In this document: positions 6,826 to 15,476 of the stretch, piece after piece
Numbering within the stretch: position 1 is the stretch's first letter
How the letters are laid out: the number at the start of each line of letters is the position of its first letter
Position numbers and translations under genes: made by a program
Source of the DNA: Rhodobacter sp.
GTDB taxonomy: Bacteria; Pseudomonadota; Alphaproteobacteria; Rhodobacterales; Rhodobacteraceae
Reading direction: 5' to 3'
DNA length: 64,000 bases
Assembly (NCBI GenBank): GCA_020637555.1
Contig: JACKKF010000006.1
Location: forward strand, 248,001-312,000
The notes under the pieces: generated by a model
The model's database searches: none
What the model was told of the DNA's origin: nothing
Seen by the model: the letters and a program-made list of their open reading frames with translations, nothing else

Positions 6826-8165
6826 CGCTTGACGATTTCCTCGCCGACCCCGCCAGCCGTTTTGCGACGGTGGCGATGACGGATACCAACGGCCTGTTGC
6901 GGGGCCAGATGGTGTCGGCGGGATCGCTGAAAGGGATCGCCCGGAACGGCATGGGCATGGCGCCGGCGCAACTGGCGCTGGACCCCACCGACCAGATGCT
7001 GGAAATGCCGGGTGTGACCGATGGCGAGACGGCGGATTTCCACGACGATCCGCTGATCGTGGACCCCGACAGCGTGCGCCGTGTGCCCTGGGCGAAGCCG
7101 GGCCATGACCTGCTGGTGTTGTCGAATTACGGCGGCGAGACCGCAAGGCTGTGCCCGCGCGCGATCCTGAAATCGGTGCTGGCCCGGGCGGCCGACGCCG
7201 GCTTTGCCCCCAAATACGGCATGGAACTGGAATACACCCTGTTCGACGAAACCGCCGAAAGCGCCCGTGCCAAGGGGTATCGCAACCTCAAGACCGCGAC
7301 GCCCCACGCCAGCCATGACCTGGTGCTCTATCAGGTGGTGCAAAGCGAATGGTATGAAGCCGTCGCGGCCATGGCCGAACCGCTGCGCATCGACCTGACC
7401 AAGATGCACGAGGAAATCGGCGGCGGTTTCATGGAGGCCTGCATCGGCGCCAACGGCGGCACCGACCCGGCCGACCAACTGGTCATCCTGAAGAATTTCA
7501 TTCGCGCGCTGGCGCTGCGACAGGGGCGCTCCGTCACCTTCATGCCGCGCTGGAACGAGCAGGCGGACAGCCAGTCGATCCATCTGCACATCTCGCTCAA
7601 GGATCTGGCCGGCCGGACCGTGTTCCATGACCCCGATGCCGAACACGGGATGTCGCGGATCTTTCGCCACTTCATCGGCGGTCTGCAGGCCTATCTGGGG
7701 GACATGACGCTGATCTTTCAGCCGACGGTCAATTCCTACCGGCGGTTTGCGCCGGGCACCTTCGCGCCGCCCGGCTTGACCTGGGGGTATGAGAACCGCA
7801 CCACCTGCCTGCGGGTGGTGGGGCATGACGCGGGCTCGCTCAGGGTGGAAAACCGCATGGCGGGCGCGGATGCGAACCCCTATCTGATCACCGCCGCGAC
7901 CCTGGCGGCCGGTGTGGCCGGCATCCTCGAACAGCGCGAACCCGACCCCGAGACCCGGGGCAACGGCTATGCCCAGGACGCCCCGCGCGACTTTGCCCGT
8001 TCGATGCCCGAGGCGGTCGAACGCCTGCGCGGCTCGGCGCTGGCGCGCGACTGGCTGGGCGCGCGCTTTGTCGACACCTTCAGCGCAACGCGGGCCTTCC
8101 AGCACGACGAATTCCGGCGCAAGGTGCCGGATGTCGAACTGGAACGCTTCTTCGATCTGGGGTGA
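6822..8165 (+). CDS. Glutamine synthetase-family ligase (gamma-glutamylamide synthetase type)
   Basis: 447 residues, the length of the GlnA3/PuuA/IpuC branch rather than true glutamine synthetase. Visible motifs include GMELEYTLF (catalytic Glu cluster), MHEEIGGGFMEACIG, SIHLHISL, NSYRRFAPGTFAPPGLTWGYENR and VENRMAGADANPYL, so nucleotide and metal sites look complete. Family members ligate glutamate to an amine (putrescine, isopropylamine, aniline) to start its breakdown. Sitting between the TetR and flavin reductase genes of a ring-cleavage operon, it may glutamylate an amine-bearing substrate or product, or scavenge released ammonia or amine (inference). Start overlaps the TetR stop (ATGA). 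Confidence 0.85.
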   Translation: MTLDDFLADPASRFATVAMTDTNGLLRGQMVSAGSLKGIARNGMGMAPAQLALDPTDQMLEMPGVTDGETADFHDDPLIVDPDSVRRVPWAKPGHDLLVLSNYGGETARLCPRAILKSVLARAADAGFAPKYGMELEYTLFDETAESARAKGYRNLKTATPHASHDLVLYQVVQSEWYEAVAAMAEPLRIDLTKMHEEIGGGFMEACIGANGGTDPADQLVILKNFIRALALRQGRSVTFMPRWNEQADSQSIHLHISLKDLAGRTVFHDPDAEHGMSRIFRHFIGGLQAYLGDMTLIFQPTVNSYRRFAPGTFAPPGLTWGYENRTTCLRVVGHDAGSLRVENRMAGADANPYLITAATLAAGVAGILEQREPDPETRGNGYAQDAPRDFARSMPEAVERLRGSALARDWLGARFVDTFSATRAFQHDEFRRKVPDVELERFFDLG

Positions 8166-8169
8166 AGGC

Positions 8170-8679
8170 ATGGATCAGGACCTGCGCAACCGCTTTCTCG
8201 AAGGGATGAGCCGCGCCGCGACCTTTGTCGCCGTGGCGACGACCGATGGACCTGGCGGCCGGTGCGGCGTGACGATCTCGTCGCTGACATCGGTGTCGGC
8301 GGACGGGGACCACCCGTCGCTGCTGGCCTGCATTCACCACATGTCGCCCGCCGCCACGGCGATCCTGAAGAACCGCAGCTTCTGCGCGAACCTTCTGCAC
8401 GAAGGGCAGCAGGACCTTGCCAACCTGTTTGCCGGACGCGGCGGCACCGACCAGGCGGCGCGCTTCGATCATGCGGCCTGGGATTCCGGCCCGCTGGGTC
8501 AGCCACGCCTCGCGGGTGCAACGGCGATCTTCGAATGCCGCCTGGCCACCGCGATGCTGTGGGAGACGCATCACATCATGGTCGGCCGGGTCATGGCGGT
8601 GCGCCTGTCCGAGGACCCCAAGGCGTTGCTGTATGGCCAGCGCGCCTATCGCAAGGCGGTGCATCTGAACGGCGACTGA
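8170..8679 (+). CDS. Flavin reductase (HpaC/RutF-like)
   Basis: 169 residues, a compact flavin reductase domain: MSRAATFVAVATTDGPGGRCGVTISSLTSVSADGD matches the N-terminal flavin-binding segment, followed by PSLLACIHHMSPAATAI and the FCANLL strand. Such proteins reduce FMN or FAD with NAD(P)H and pass it to a two-component monooxygenase. The obvious partner is the dehydrogenase-fold protein at 3546 in the same operon. It starts four bases after the glutamine-synthetase-like gene. The permease follows after 87 bases, which hold no clear terminator. Confidence 0.87.
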   Translation: MDQDLRNRFLEGMSRAATFVAVATTDGPGGRCGVTISSLTSVSADGDHPSLLACIHHMSPAATAILKNRSFCANLLHEGQQDLANLFAGRGGTDQAARFDHAAWDSGPLGQPRLAGATAIFECRLATAMLWETHHIMVGRVMAVRLSEDPKALLYGQRAYRKAVHLNGD

Positions 8680-8766
8680 CGCGAATACCGCGCTGCGCAA
8701 GCGACGCGCGCGCGGCACCAAAGGGCACCGGGCAAAACCGGGCCCACAACAACGTGGAGAGGATCA

Positions 8767-10227
8767 ATGACGGAAACCATCGTAACCGGGGGCAGCCCCA
8801 ACGAGTTGCGGCGCAACTCGCTGGGCCTGATCGCGGTCACCTTCATGGTGATCTCGGCCGCCGCGCCCCTCACCGGGGTCGCTGGCGCGATGCCGCTGGC
8901 GTTCCTTCTGGGCAACGGCGCGGGCATCCCGCTGACCTTTGTTCTGATGACGCTGATCATGCTGGCCTTTGCGGTCGGCTATGTGGCCATGGCGCGCTAT
9001 GTGCGCAACGCCGGCGCGTTCTATGCCTATGCCGCGCGCGGCCTCGGCGGCACCTGGGGCGGGGCGGTCTCGTTCACGGCGCTGGTCGCCTACAACGCCA
9101 TGCAGTTCGGCCTGGTCGGTCTGTTGGGCGGGATCGCGGCCGGGGTGTTCGGCAGCTTCGGCCTGGTCCTGCCCTGGTGGGTCTGGAGCCTGATCGCGGT
9201 GCTGCTGGTCGGCATCCTGGGCTATCGCCAGGTGGACCTGTCGGCCAAGGTGATGATCGTGCTGGTGGCGCTGGAATACCTGGTGGTGTTTGTCGTGGAC
9301 TTCGGCATTCTCGGCGCGGGCGGTGCGGCGGATGCCGGCGGCCTGGCCGTCAACATCTTCGACATGGACGCCTTCATGTCGGGGTCGCTGACCGCGGCGG
9401 TGCTGTTCTGCCTGGGCTCGTTCATCGGGTTCGAGGCGACGACGATCTATGCCGAGGAAGCGCGCGACCCCGAGCGCACGATCCCGCGCGCGACCTATCT
9501 GGCCGTGTTCATGATCGGTCTGTTCTTTGTCTTCACCACCTGGCTGATGGTGGCCGGCGTCGGGGCCGCGAACCTGATCGACACGGTGGGCGGTCTGCCG
9601 GATCCGACGGACTATTTCTTCATGCTGGCCGACATGTATGTCGGCGGGCCGGTTCCGGCGATCGCGGGCATCCTGCTGGTCTCCAGCCTGTTTGCCGCCC
9701 TCAGCGCGTTCCACAACTACATCGCGCGCTACAGCTATGTGGCGGGGCGCGACGGGCTGCTGCCGTCGGCCTTTGGCCGAACCCATGACGCCCACCAGAG
9801 CCCGCATATCGGCTCTGTCGCGCAAACCATCGGCGCGCTGATCGTGCTGGCGATCTTTGCCGGGCTGGGGCTGGACCCGATCCAGCACATGTTCACCTGG
9901 ATCAGCCAGATCGGCACCCTGGGGGTTCTGGGCATGATGACCGTCACGTCGCTGGCCGTCATCGCCTATTTCAGCAAGAACCCCGAGGCCAAGGCCGGCG
10001 CGCTGGCGCGCGTCATCCTGCCGGCGATCTCGGGCCTGATCATGGCGGCGCTGTTCGTCTACATCTTCCTGAACTTCGGCGACCTGACCGGCACCACGGG
10101 CGGCAGCCTGGGTTGGATCCTGCCGTCGCTGATCCCGCTGGGCGCGATCATCGGCTTCCTGGCGGCGGCGCGGCTCAGGGCCTCGGACCCGGGCGCATAC
10201 GAGCAACTGGGCAGCAACCGCGACTGA
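8767..10227 (+). CDS. APC superfamily amino acid/amine permease
   Basis: 486 residues, strongly hydrophobic with about twelve membrane segments. The N-terminal NSLGLIAVTFMVISAAAPLTGVAGAMP and the FIGFEATTIYAEEARDPERTIPRATY segment are classic for APC amino acid-polyamine-organocation permeases; the latter is the conserved loop after TM6. A Shine-Dalgarno (gtggagagg) precedes the ATG. As the last gene of the operon it probably imports the substrate, which would then be an amino acid or amine-like solute (inference). It is separated from convergent oxyR by a hairpin. Confidence 0.88.
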   Translation: MTETIVTGGSPNELRRNSLGLIAVTFMVISAAAPLTGVAGAMPLAFLLGNGAGIPLTFVLMTLIMLAFAVGYVAMARYVRNAGAFYAYAARGLGGTWGGAVSFTALVAYNAMQFGLVGLLGGIAAGVFGSFGLVLPWWVWSLIAVLLVGILGYRQVDLSAKVMIVLVALEYLVVFVVDFGILGAGGAADAGGLAVNIFDMDAFMSGSLTAAVLFCLGSFIGFEATTIYAEEARDPERTIPRATYLAVFMIGLFFVFTTWLMVAGVGAANLIDTVGGLPDPTDYFFMLADMYVGGPVPAIAGILLVSSLFAALSAFHNYIARYSYVAGRDGLLPSAFGRTHDAHQSPHIGSVAQTIGALIVLAIFAGLGLDPIQHMFTWISQIGTLGVLGMMTVTSLAVIAYFSKNPEAKAGALARVILPAISGLIMAALFVYIFLNFGDLTGTTGGSLGWILPSLIPLGAIIGFLAAARLRASDPGAYEQLGSNRD

Positions 10228-10232
10228 CCCCG

Positions 10233-10265
10233 AAAAAGACCCCGGCGGATGTCACCGCCGGGGTC
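10233..10265 (-). terminator. Rho-independent terminator of oxyR
   Basis: Perfect 11-bp arms gaccccggcgg (10238-10248) and ccgccggggtc (10255-10265) flank a six-base loop. Read on the minus strand, the stem is followed by TTTTT (plus-strand 10233-10237). The stem overlaps the oxyR stop codon and may also stop the convergent permease transcript. Confidence 0.85.
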
Positions 10266-11154
10266 ATTGCGCCGCGGCCGCGCGCACGGTCTCGGCGATG
10301 GCGCCGAGATGCCCGGCCAGCGGGCTGGCATTGCGCCACACCATGCCGATGCTGCGCGAGGGGCGCGGTTCGGCAAAGCGGGCCACGGAAACCTCGGCCG
10401 ACCGGGTTTCGACCGGCAACGCCATTTCGGGGATCAAGGTGACCCCGATGCCTGCCGCGACCATCTGCACCAGCGTCGACAGCGACGATCCGTCCAGCAG
10501 TTCGCGCGGACTGGCCATGGTCATGTTGCAATAGGACAGCGCCTGATCGCGGAAACAATGCCCTTCCTCCAGCAGGAGCAGGCGCATTTCGCGCAGCTTC
10601 TCGGGGCTGGGAACGGGCAGATTGGCGTCCTTGGCCGGGCGCACCAGGACGAACTCTTCCGAGAAGAGCGCGACTTCGGTCAGGCCCGGTTCCGAGACGG
10701 GCAGCGCGACGATGGCGGTATCCAGCCGCCCTTCATGCAATTCGGTCAGCAGCTTGGGCGTCACGGTCTCGCGGATGTGCAGGTCCAGGTCGGCGTGGCT
10801 TTGCGCCAGGCGTCCGATGACCCGGGGCAGCAGGTAGGGGGCGATGGTGGGAATCACGCCCAGCCGGAACCGACCGCTGAGCCGCGTGCCCGAGGCGCGG
10901 GCAAGATCGCCCAGTTCGTCGACGGATTGCAGGATGGGGCGCACACGGCGCGCGACCTCCTCGCCAAAGCTGGTCAGGCGCACCTGCCGCGCGCCCCGTT
11001 CAAACAGAGGGACGCCGAGGTTTTCCTCCAACTCCTTGATCTGCATGGACAACGCAGGCTGGGAAATGGAACAGGCATTGGCCGCACGGCCGAAATGGCC
11101 ATGCCGTGCAAGGGCTTCGAAATAGCGGAACTGGCGCAGGGTCAGGTTTATCAT
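10264..11154 (-). CDS. oxyR: Hydrogen-peroxide-sensing LysR-type regulator OxyR
   Basis: 296 residues. LysR HTH at residues 3-62 (LRQFRYFEALARHGHFGRAA, then SISQPALSMQIKELEENLG). The redox pair is present: Cys200 and Cys209 in GHCFRDQALSYC, with the same nine-residue spacing as Cys199/Cys208 of E. coli OxyR. Oxidation to a disulfide turns the protein into an activator of peroxide defence genes. It is divergent from katG, the usual target, with 118 bases between the start codons. ATG at 11152-11154. Confidence 0.95.
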   Translation of the reverse strand: MINLTLRQFRYFEALARHGHFGRAANACSISQPALSMQIKELEENLGVPLFERGARQVRLTSFGEEVARRVRPILQSVDELGDLARASGTRLSGRFRLGVIPTIAPYLLPRVIGRLAQSHADLDLHIRETVTPKLLTELHEGRLDTAIVALPVSEPGLTEVALFSEEFVLVRPAKDANLPVPSPEKLREMRLLLLEEGHCFRDQALSYCNMTMASPRELLDGSSLSTLVQMVAAGIGVTLIPEMALPVETRSAEVSVARFAEPRPSRSIGMVWRNASPLAGHLGAIAETVRAAAAQ

Positions 11155-11272
11155 AAGGACAGCTTATCGCAACAATCAGGAAATACAACTTAAGCTAATG
11201 ATTTTCCTTTGTTAGTCTCTCTGCTCAGGGGCCCATGGCCCGGGGGAATCAACCAGCATCGGAGAGAGTGCA
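11155..11272. promoter_or_regulatory. oxyR-katG divergent promoter region
   Basis: The 118-bp intergenic region is AT-rich compared with its surroundings (11155-11220). It has the inverted repeat AGCTTA (11161-11166) / TAAGCT (11191-11196), which could be part of an OxyR tetramer site. The katG ribosome site ggagagag lies just before 11273. Exact operators cannot be fixed by eye. Confidence 0.55.
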
Positions 11273-13435
11273 ATGGACGGCAATCATGGCGGCAAATGCC
11301 CGGTGATGCATGGCGGGAACACCGCCAGCGGCAAGAGCGTGACGGACTGGTGGCCGAACGGGCTGAATCTGGACATCCTGCACCAGCATGACACCAAGAC
11401 CGACCCGATGGGGCCCGGCTTCGACTATCGCGAGGAGGTCAAGACGCTGGACTTCGCCGGTCTCAAGGCCGACCTGAAGGCCCTGCTGAAGGACAGCCAG
11501 GACTGGTGGCCGGCGGATTGGGGCCATTACGGCGGGTTGATGATCCGTCTGTCGTGGCATGCGGCCGGAACCTACCGTCTGGCCGATGGCCGGGGTGGCG
11601 CCGGCACCGGCAACCAGCGGTTCGCGCCCTTGAATTCCTGGCCGGACAACGCCAGCCTGGACAAGGCCCGCCGCCTGCTGTGGCCGCTGAAGAAGAAATA
11701 CGGCAACAAGATCTCGTGGGCGGATCTTCTGGTCCTGGCCGGGACTGTCGCCTATGAGGACATGGGGCTGAAGACCTTCGGCTTCGGCTTTGGCCGGCCC
11801 GACATCTGGCACCCCGAGACTGATATCTACTGGGGTGCCGAAAAGGAATGGCTGGCGCCGTCCGACAACCGCTATGACGATGTGTCCAGACCCGACACCA
11901 TGGAAAACCCGCTGGCGGCCGTGCAAATGGGTCTGATCTATGTGAACCCCGAGGGGGTGAACGGGCAGCCCGACCCGCTGAAAACCGCCGCCCAGGTGCG
12001 CGAGACCTTCGCCCGCATGGCGATGAACGACGAGGAAACCGCCGCGCTGACCATTGGCGGGCACACCGTGGGCAAGGCTCATGGCAACGGCGACGCGGCG
12101 AAGCTGGGCCCGGAACCCGAAGGCGCGGATGTGACCGAGCAGGGCCTGGGCTGGTCGAACCCGGATCAACAGGGCAAGGCCAGCCGTGCCGTGACCTCGG
12201 GGATCGAAGGCGCCTGGACGACCCATCCGACCGTGTTCGACATGGGCTATTTCGACATGCTGTTCGGCCATGAGTGGGAATTGCGCAAATCGCCCGCCGG
12301 TGCCTGGCAATGGGAGCCCGTGTCGATCAAGGACGAGGACAAACCGCAGGATGCCTCGGACCCCTCCAAGCGGCACAACCCGATGATGACCGACGCCGAC
12401 ATGGCGATGAAGGTCGATCCGATCTATAACGCGATCTGCCAGAAGTTCATGGCCGATCCCGCCTATTTCAACGACACCTTCGCCCGTGCCTGGTTCAAGC
12501 TGACGCATCGCGACATGGGGCCCAAGGCGCGCTACATCGGTCCCGATGTGCCGGCCGAGGACCTGATCTGGCAAGACCCGATCCCGGCGGGCGCGACCGG
12601 TTGGGATGTGGCTGCGGTCAAGGCAAAGATCGCGGCCTCGGGGCTGAGCCTGTCGGACATGGTCGCGACCGCCTGGGATTCGGCGCGCACCTACCGTGGG
12701 TCCGACATGCGCGGCGGCGCCAATGGCGCGCGTATCCGCCTGGCCCCGCAAAAGGACTGGGAGGGCAACGAACCCGCGCGTCTGGCCCGTGTTCTGGCTG
12801 TGCTGGAGCCGATCGCCAAGGCGGCGGGCGCGTCATTGGCCGATGTGATCGTGCTGGCGGGCAATGTCGGGGTGGAACAGGCGGCCAAGGCGGCGGGCCA
12901 TGCGGTGAGCGTGCCCTTCACGCCGGGCCGGGGCGATGCCAGCGCCGAACAGACCGACGCGGCCTCGTTCGATGTGCTGGAACCGCTGGCCGATGGCTAT
13001 CGCAACTGGCAGAAGAAGGACTATGTCGTCAGCCCCGAGGAACTGCTTCTGGACCGCACCCAGCTCATGGGGTTGACCGCGGCCGAGATGACGGTCCTGG
13101 TCGGCGGGATGCGCGTCATGGGCACCAACCACGGCGGCAGCGCGCATGGCGTGTTCACCGACCGGGTGGGGGCATTGACGCCGGATTTCTTCGTCAACCT
13201 GACCGACATGGGCAACGCCTGGGCCAAGGCTGACGGCCATTACGAAATCCGCGATCGCAAGTCGGGCGCGGTGAAATGGACGGCAACCCGGGTCGATCTG
13301 GTGTTCGGCTCGAACTCGATCCTCAGGGCCTATGCCGAACTTTATGCGCAGGACGACAACGCGGCCAAGTTCGTCACCGATTTCGTGGCGGCCTGGACCA
13401 AGGTCATGAACGCCGACCGGTTCGATATCGCCTGA
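11273..13435 (+). CDS. katG: Bifunctional catalase-peroxidase KatG
   Basis: 720 residues, full length for the duplicated-domain class I heme peroxidase. The N-terminal domain has the distal Arg-Trp-His set in IRLSWHAAGTYR, the Tyr of the Met-Tyr-Trp adduct in GLIYVNPEG, and the proximal His in LTIGGHTVGKAHG. The C-terminal domain (from about residue 420) repeats the fold without heme ligands. It breaks down hydrogen peroxide and peroxidises other donors. Good ribosome site (ggagagag). Divergent from oxyR, so peroxide induction via OxyR is expected. A hairpin at 13461-13486 ends the transcript. Confidence 0.97.
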   Translation: MDGNHGGKCPVMHGGNTASGKSVTDWWPNGLNLDILHQHDTKTDPMGPGFDYREEVKTLDFAGLKADLKALLKDSQDWWPADWGHYGGLMIRLSWHAAGTYRLADGRGGAGTGNQRFAPLNSWPDNASLDKARRLLWPLKKKYGNKISWADLLVLAGTVAYEDMGLKTFGFGFGRPDIWHPETDIYWGAEKEWLAPSDNRYDDVSRPDTMENPLAAVQMGLIYVNPEGVNGQPDPLKTAAQVRETFARMAMNDEETAALTIGGHTVGKAHGNGDAAKLGPEPEGADVTEQGLGWSNPDQQGKASRAVTSGIEGAWTTHPTVFDMGYFDMLFGHEWELRKSPAGAWQWEPVSIKDEDKPQDASDPSKRHNPMMTDADMAMKVDPIYNAICQKFMADPAYFNDTFARAWFKLTHRDMGPKARYIGPDVPAEDLIWQDPIPAGATGWDVAAVKAKIAASGLSLSDMVATAWDSARTYRGSDMRGGANGARIRLAPQKDWEGNEPARLARVLAVLEPIAKAAGASLADVIVLAGNVGVEQAAKAAGHAVSVPFTPGRGDASAEQTDAASFDVLEPLADGYRNWQKKDYVVSPEELLLDRTQLMGLTAAEMTVLVGGMRVMGTNHGGSAHGVFTDRVGALTPDFFVNLTDMGNAWAKADGHYEIRDRKSGAVKWTATRVDLVFGSNSILRAYAELYAQDDNAAKFVTDFVAAWTKVMNADRFDIA

Positions 13436-13460
13436 TCCGGGCGGGGCCCATGCGACGAGA

Positions 13461-13488
13461 GGGGCGCGGCCAGCGGGTCGCGCCCCGT
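13461..13488 (+). terminator. Hairpin between convergent katG and galE
   Basis: Arms ggggcgcg (13461-13468) and cgcgcccc (13479-13486) flank a ten-base loop in the 55-bp gap between the katG and galE stops. It is followed by gttcct only, so it is a moderate terminator candidate serving either gene. Confidence 0.5.
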
Positions 13489-13490
13489 TC

Positions 13491-14486
13491 CTATCCCGAA
13501 TAGCCGCCGGTCTTGTGCCATTTCCAGGCGTCGGCGATCATCAGTTTCAGCGAGGACCGCATCGGCTGCCAGCCCAGCTCGTCGAGGGCGCGCTTGCTGC
13601 CCGAGACCAGGCAGGCGGCGTCACCGCCGCGGCGGGGGCCGAACCGGTGCGGCACCTTGTGGCCGGTCGCGGCGCGGGCGTGGCCGATCACCTCGTTCAC
13701 GGTGAACCCCGCGCCCGTGCCCAGGTTGAAGACCCGGCTTTCCTTGCCCGCCAGCAGCCACTCCAGGCCCAGCACATGCGCCTGCGCCAGGTCCATGACA
13801 TGCACATAGTCGCGAATGCAGGTGCCGTCGGGCGTGGGATAGTCGGTGCCGTGGATCACCAGTTCCGGGCGCTGGCCGTCGATCGCCTCCAGCATCACCG
13901 GGATGAGATGGGTCTCGGGCCGGTGGCATTCGCCGACCTCGCCCTCGGGGTCGGCGCCGGCGACGTTGAAATAGCGGAAAATCACATGCCGCAGCCCCGC
14001 CGAGGCGCCGAAATCGCGCAGGATTTCCTCGACCGCGCGCTTCGACGAGCCATAGGCGTTGATCGGTTCCTGGCGCGAGCTCTCGTCCAGAACCACGCCG
14101 TCCTGTTCGCCATAGGTCGCACAGGTCGAGGAAAACACCAGGTCCAGGCACCCGGCGGCAACCGCGGCCTCGATCAGGGTGAGAGACCCCAACACGTTGT
14201 TGCGCCAGTATTTTCCGGGGTTCGACATCGCCTCGCCAACCTGGCTGAAGGCGGCGAAATGCATGACCGCGACAGGCTGGTGCGCGGCAAAGGCCGCATC
14301 CAGCGCGTCCCGGTCCAGCAGGTCGCCCTGCACGAAGGGGCCGTATTTCACCGCTTGCGCCCAGCCGGTCGACAGGTTGTCGAAGGTGACAGGCCGATAG
14401 CCCGCCGCCACCAGCGCCTTGCAGGCATGCGACCCGATATAGCCCGCCCCGCCCGTCACCAGAACCGTGCCCTTGTCGCCGCTCAT
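13491..14486 (-). CDS. galE: UDP-glucose 4-epimerase GalE
   Basis: 331 residues. Extended short-chain dehydrogenase with the NAD-binding GGAGYIGSHACKAL near the N-terminus, FSSTCATYG (catalytic Ser/Thr strand) and the catalytic Tyr/Lys in NAYGSSKRAVE. It interconverts UDP-glucose and UDP-galactose for surface polysaccharide synthesis. Its start overlaps the galU stop by four bases, so the two are one operon making UDP-sugars. Confidence 0.95.
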   Translation of the reverse strand: MSGDKGTVLVTGGAGYIGSHACKALVAAGYRPVTFDNLSTGWAQAVKYGPFVQGDLLDRDALDAAFAAHQPVAVMHFAAFSQVGEAMSNPGKYWRNNVLGSLTLIEAAVAAGCLDLVFSSTCATYGEQDGVVLDESSRQEPINAYGSSKRAVEEILRDFGASAGLRHVIFRYFNVAGADPEGEVGECHRPETHLIPVMLEAIDGQRPELVIHGTDYPTPDGTCIRDYVHVMDLAQAHVLGLEWLLAGKESRVFNLGTGAGFTVNEVIGHARAATGHKVPHRFGPRRGGDAACLVSGSKRALDELGWQPMRSSLKLMIADAWKWHKTGGYSG

Positions 14487-15382
14487 GTCGGGTCCTGACC
14501 GGGTTGCGCCGCCAGACGTTCGCGCATCAGCGCCAGGAACCGGTCGCGGAATTCGTCATGGGCCAGCGCGTGATCCACGATGGCGGTGAGATACCCGAAT
14601 TTCGACCCGCAATCGTAGCGTTGCGCGCTCATCTCCATCGCCTTGACGCGCCCGCTCGAGGCCAGCACGTCGATGGCATCGGCAAGCTGGATCTCGCCGC
14701 CGGCGCCGGGTTTCAGGTCGCGCAGGATCGGAAAGATCTCGGGGTCGAAGACATAGCGCCCCATCGAGGCCAGCCGCGAAGGGGCTTGCGACAGTGGCGG
14801 CTTCTCGATCAGGCCGGCGACGGTCACGCGGCCATCGGGGCCCGCCGGGCCGGGGCGGACAATGCCGTATTTGTGGACGCTCTCGTCGTCGACCTCGGTC
14901 ACGCAGAGGTAGTTCGACGGGGCATCGGCATAGGCGGCGACCATTTCGGCGGTGGGCAGGGTATCGCCCATCATCAGGTCATCGGCAAGAAGCACCACGA
15001 ACGGTTCGTTGCCGACGGCGGGGGCCGCGCAGAGCACCGCGTCGCCCAGGCCCTTTGGCTCGGGCTGGCGCACGAAGATGCAGTTCACGCCCGGGGGAAT
15101 GATGTTGCGCACCATGTCGCGCTCGGCGTGCTTGCCTTTCTGGGTGAGCTGGAATTCCAGTTCGAGGTTGGCATCGAAATGGTCGCCAATGGCGCGTTTC
15201 GGGCGACCGGTCACAAAAACCAGATCGGTGATTCCGGCCGCGATGGCCTCTTCGACGGCATACTGGATGATGGGCTTGTCGATGATCGGCAACAATTCCT
15301 TGGGCATGGCCTTGGTGGCCGGCAGAAACCGCGTTCCCAATCCGGCGACAGGGAACACGGCTTTGGTAATGCGTTTTGTCAT
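14483..15382 (-). CDS. galU: UTP-glucose-1-phosphate uridylyltransferase GalU
   Basis: 299 residues from the ATG at 15382; an in-frame ATG seven codons upstream is possible, but MTKRITKAVFPVAGLGTRFLP is the usual family start. The nucleotidyltransferase signature GLGTRFLPATKAMPKELL is intact, followed by DKPIIQYAVEEA. It makes UDP-glucose from UTP and glucose-1-phosphate, feeding galE directly downstream. Confidence 0.95.
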   Translation of the reverse strand: MTKRITKAVFPVAGLGTRFLPATKAMPKELLPIIDKPIIQYAVEEAIAAGITDLVFVTGRPKRAIGDHFDANLELEFQLTQKGKHAERDMVRNIIPPGVNCIFVRQPEPKGLGDAVLCAAPAVGNEPFVVLLADDLMMGDTLPTAEMVAAYADAPSNYLCVTEVDDESVHKYGIVRPGPAGPDGRVTVAGLIEKPPLSQAPSRLASMGRYVFDPEIFPILRDLKPGAGGEIQLADAIDVLASSGRVKAMEMSAQRYDCGSKFGYLTAIVDHALAHDEFRDRFLALMRERLAAQPGQDPT

Positions 15383-15476
15383 AACGTCTCTCGGCAAGGG
15401 CATTCAATCTGGCCCTGTTCTACGCCACACAAGATGCAGTGCAATACGCAATTCGGATCGGGGGATCGCATCGGCG

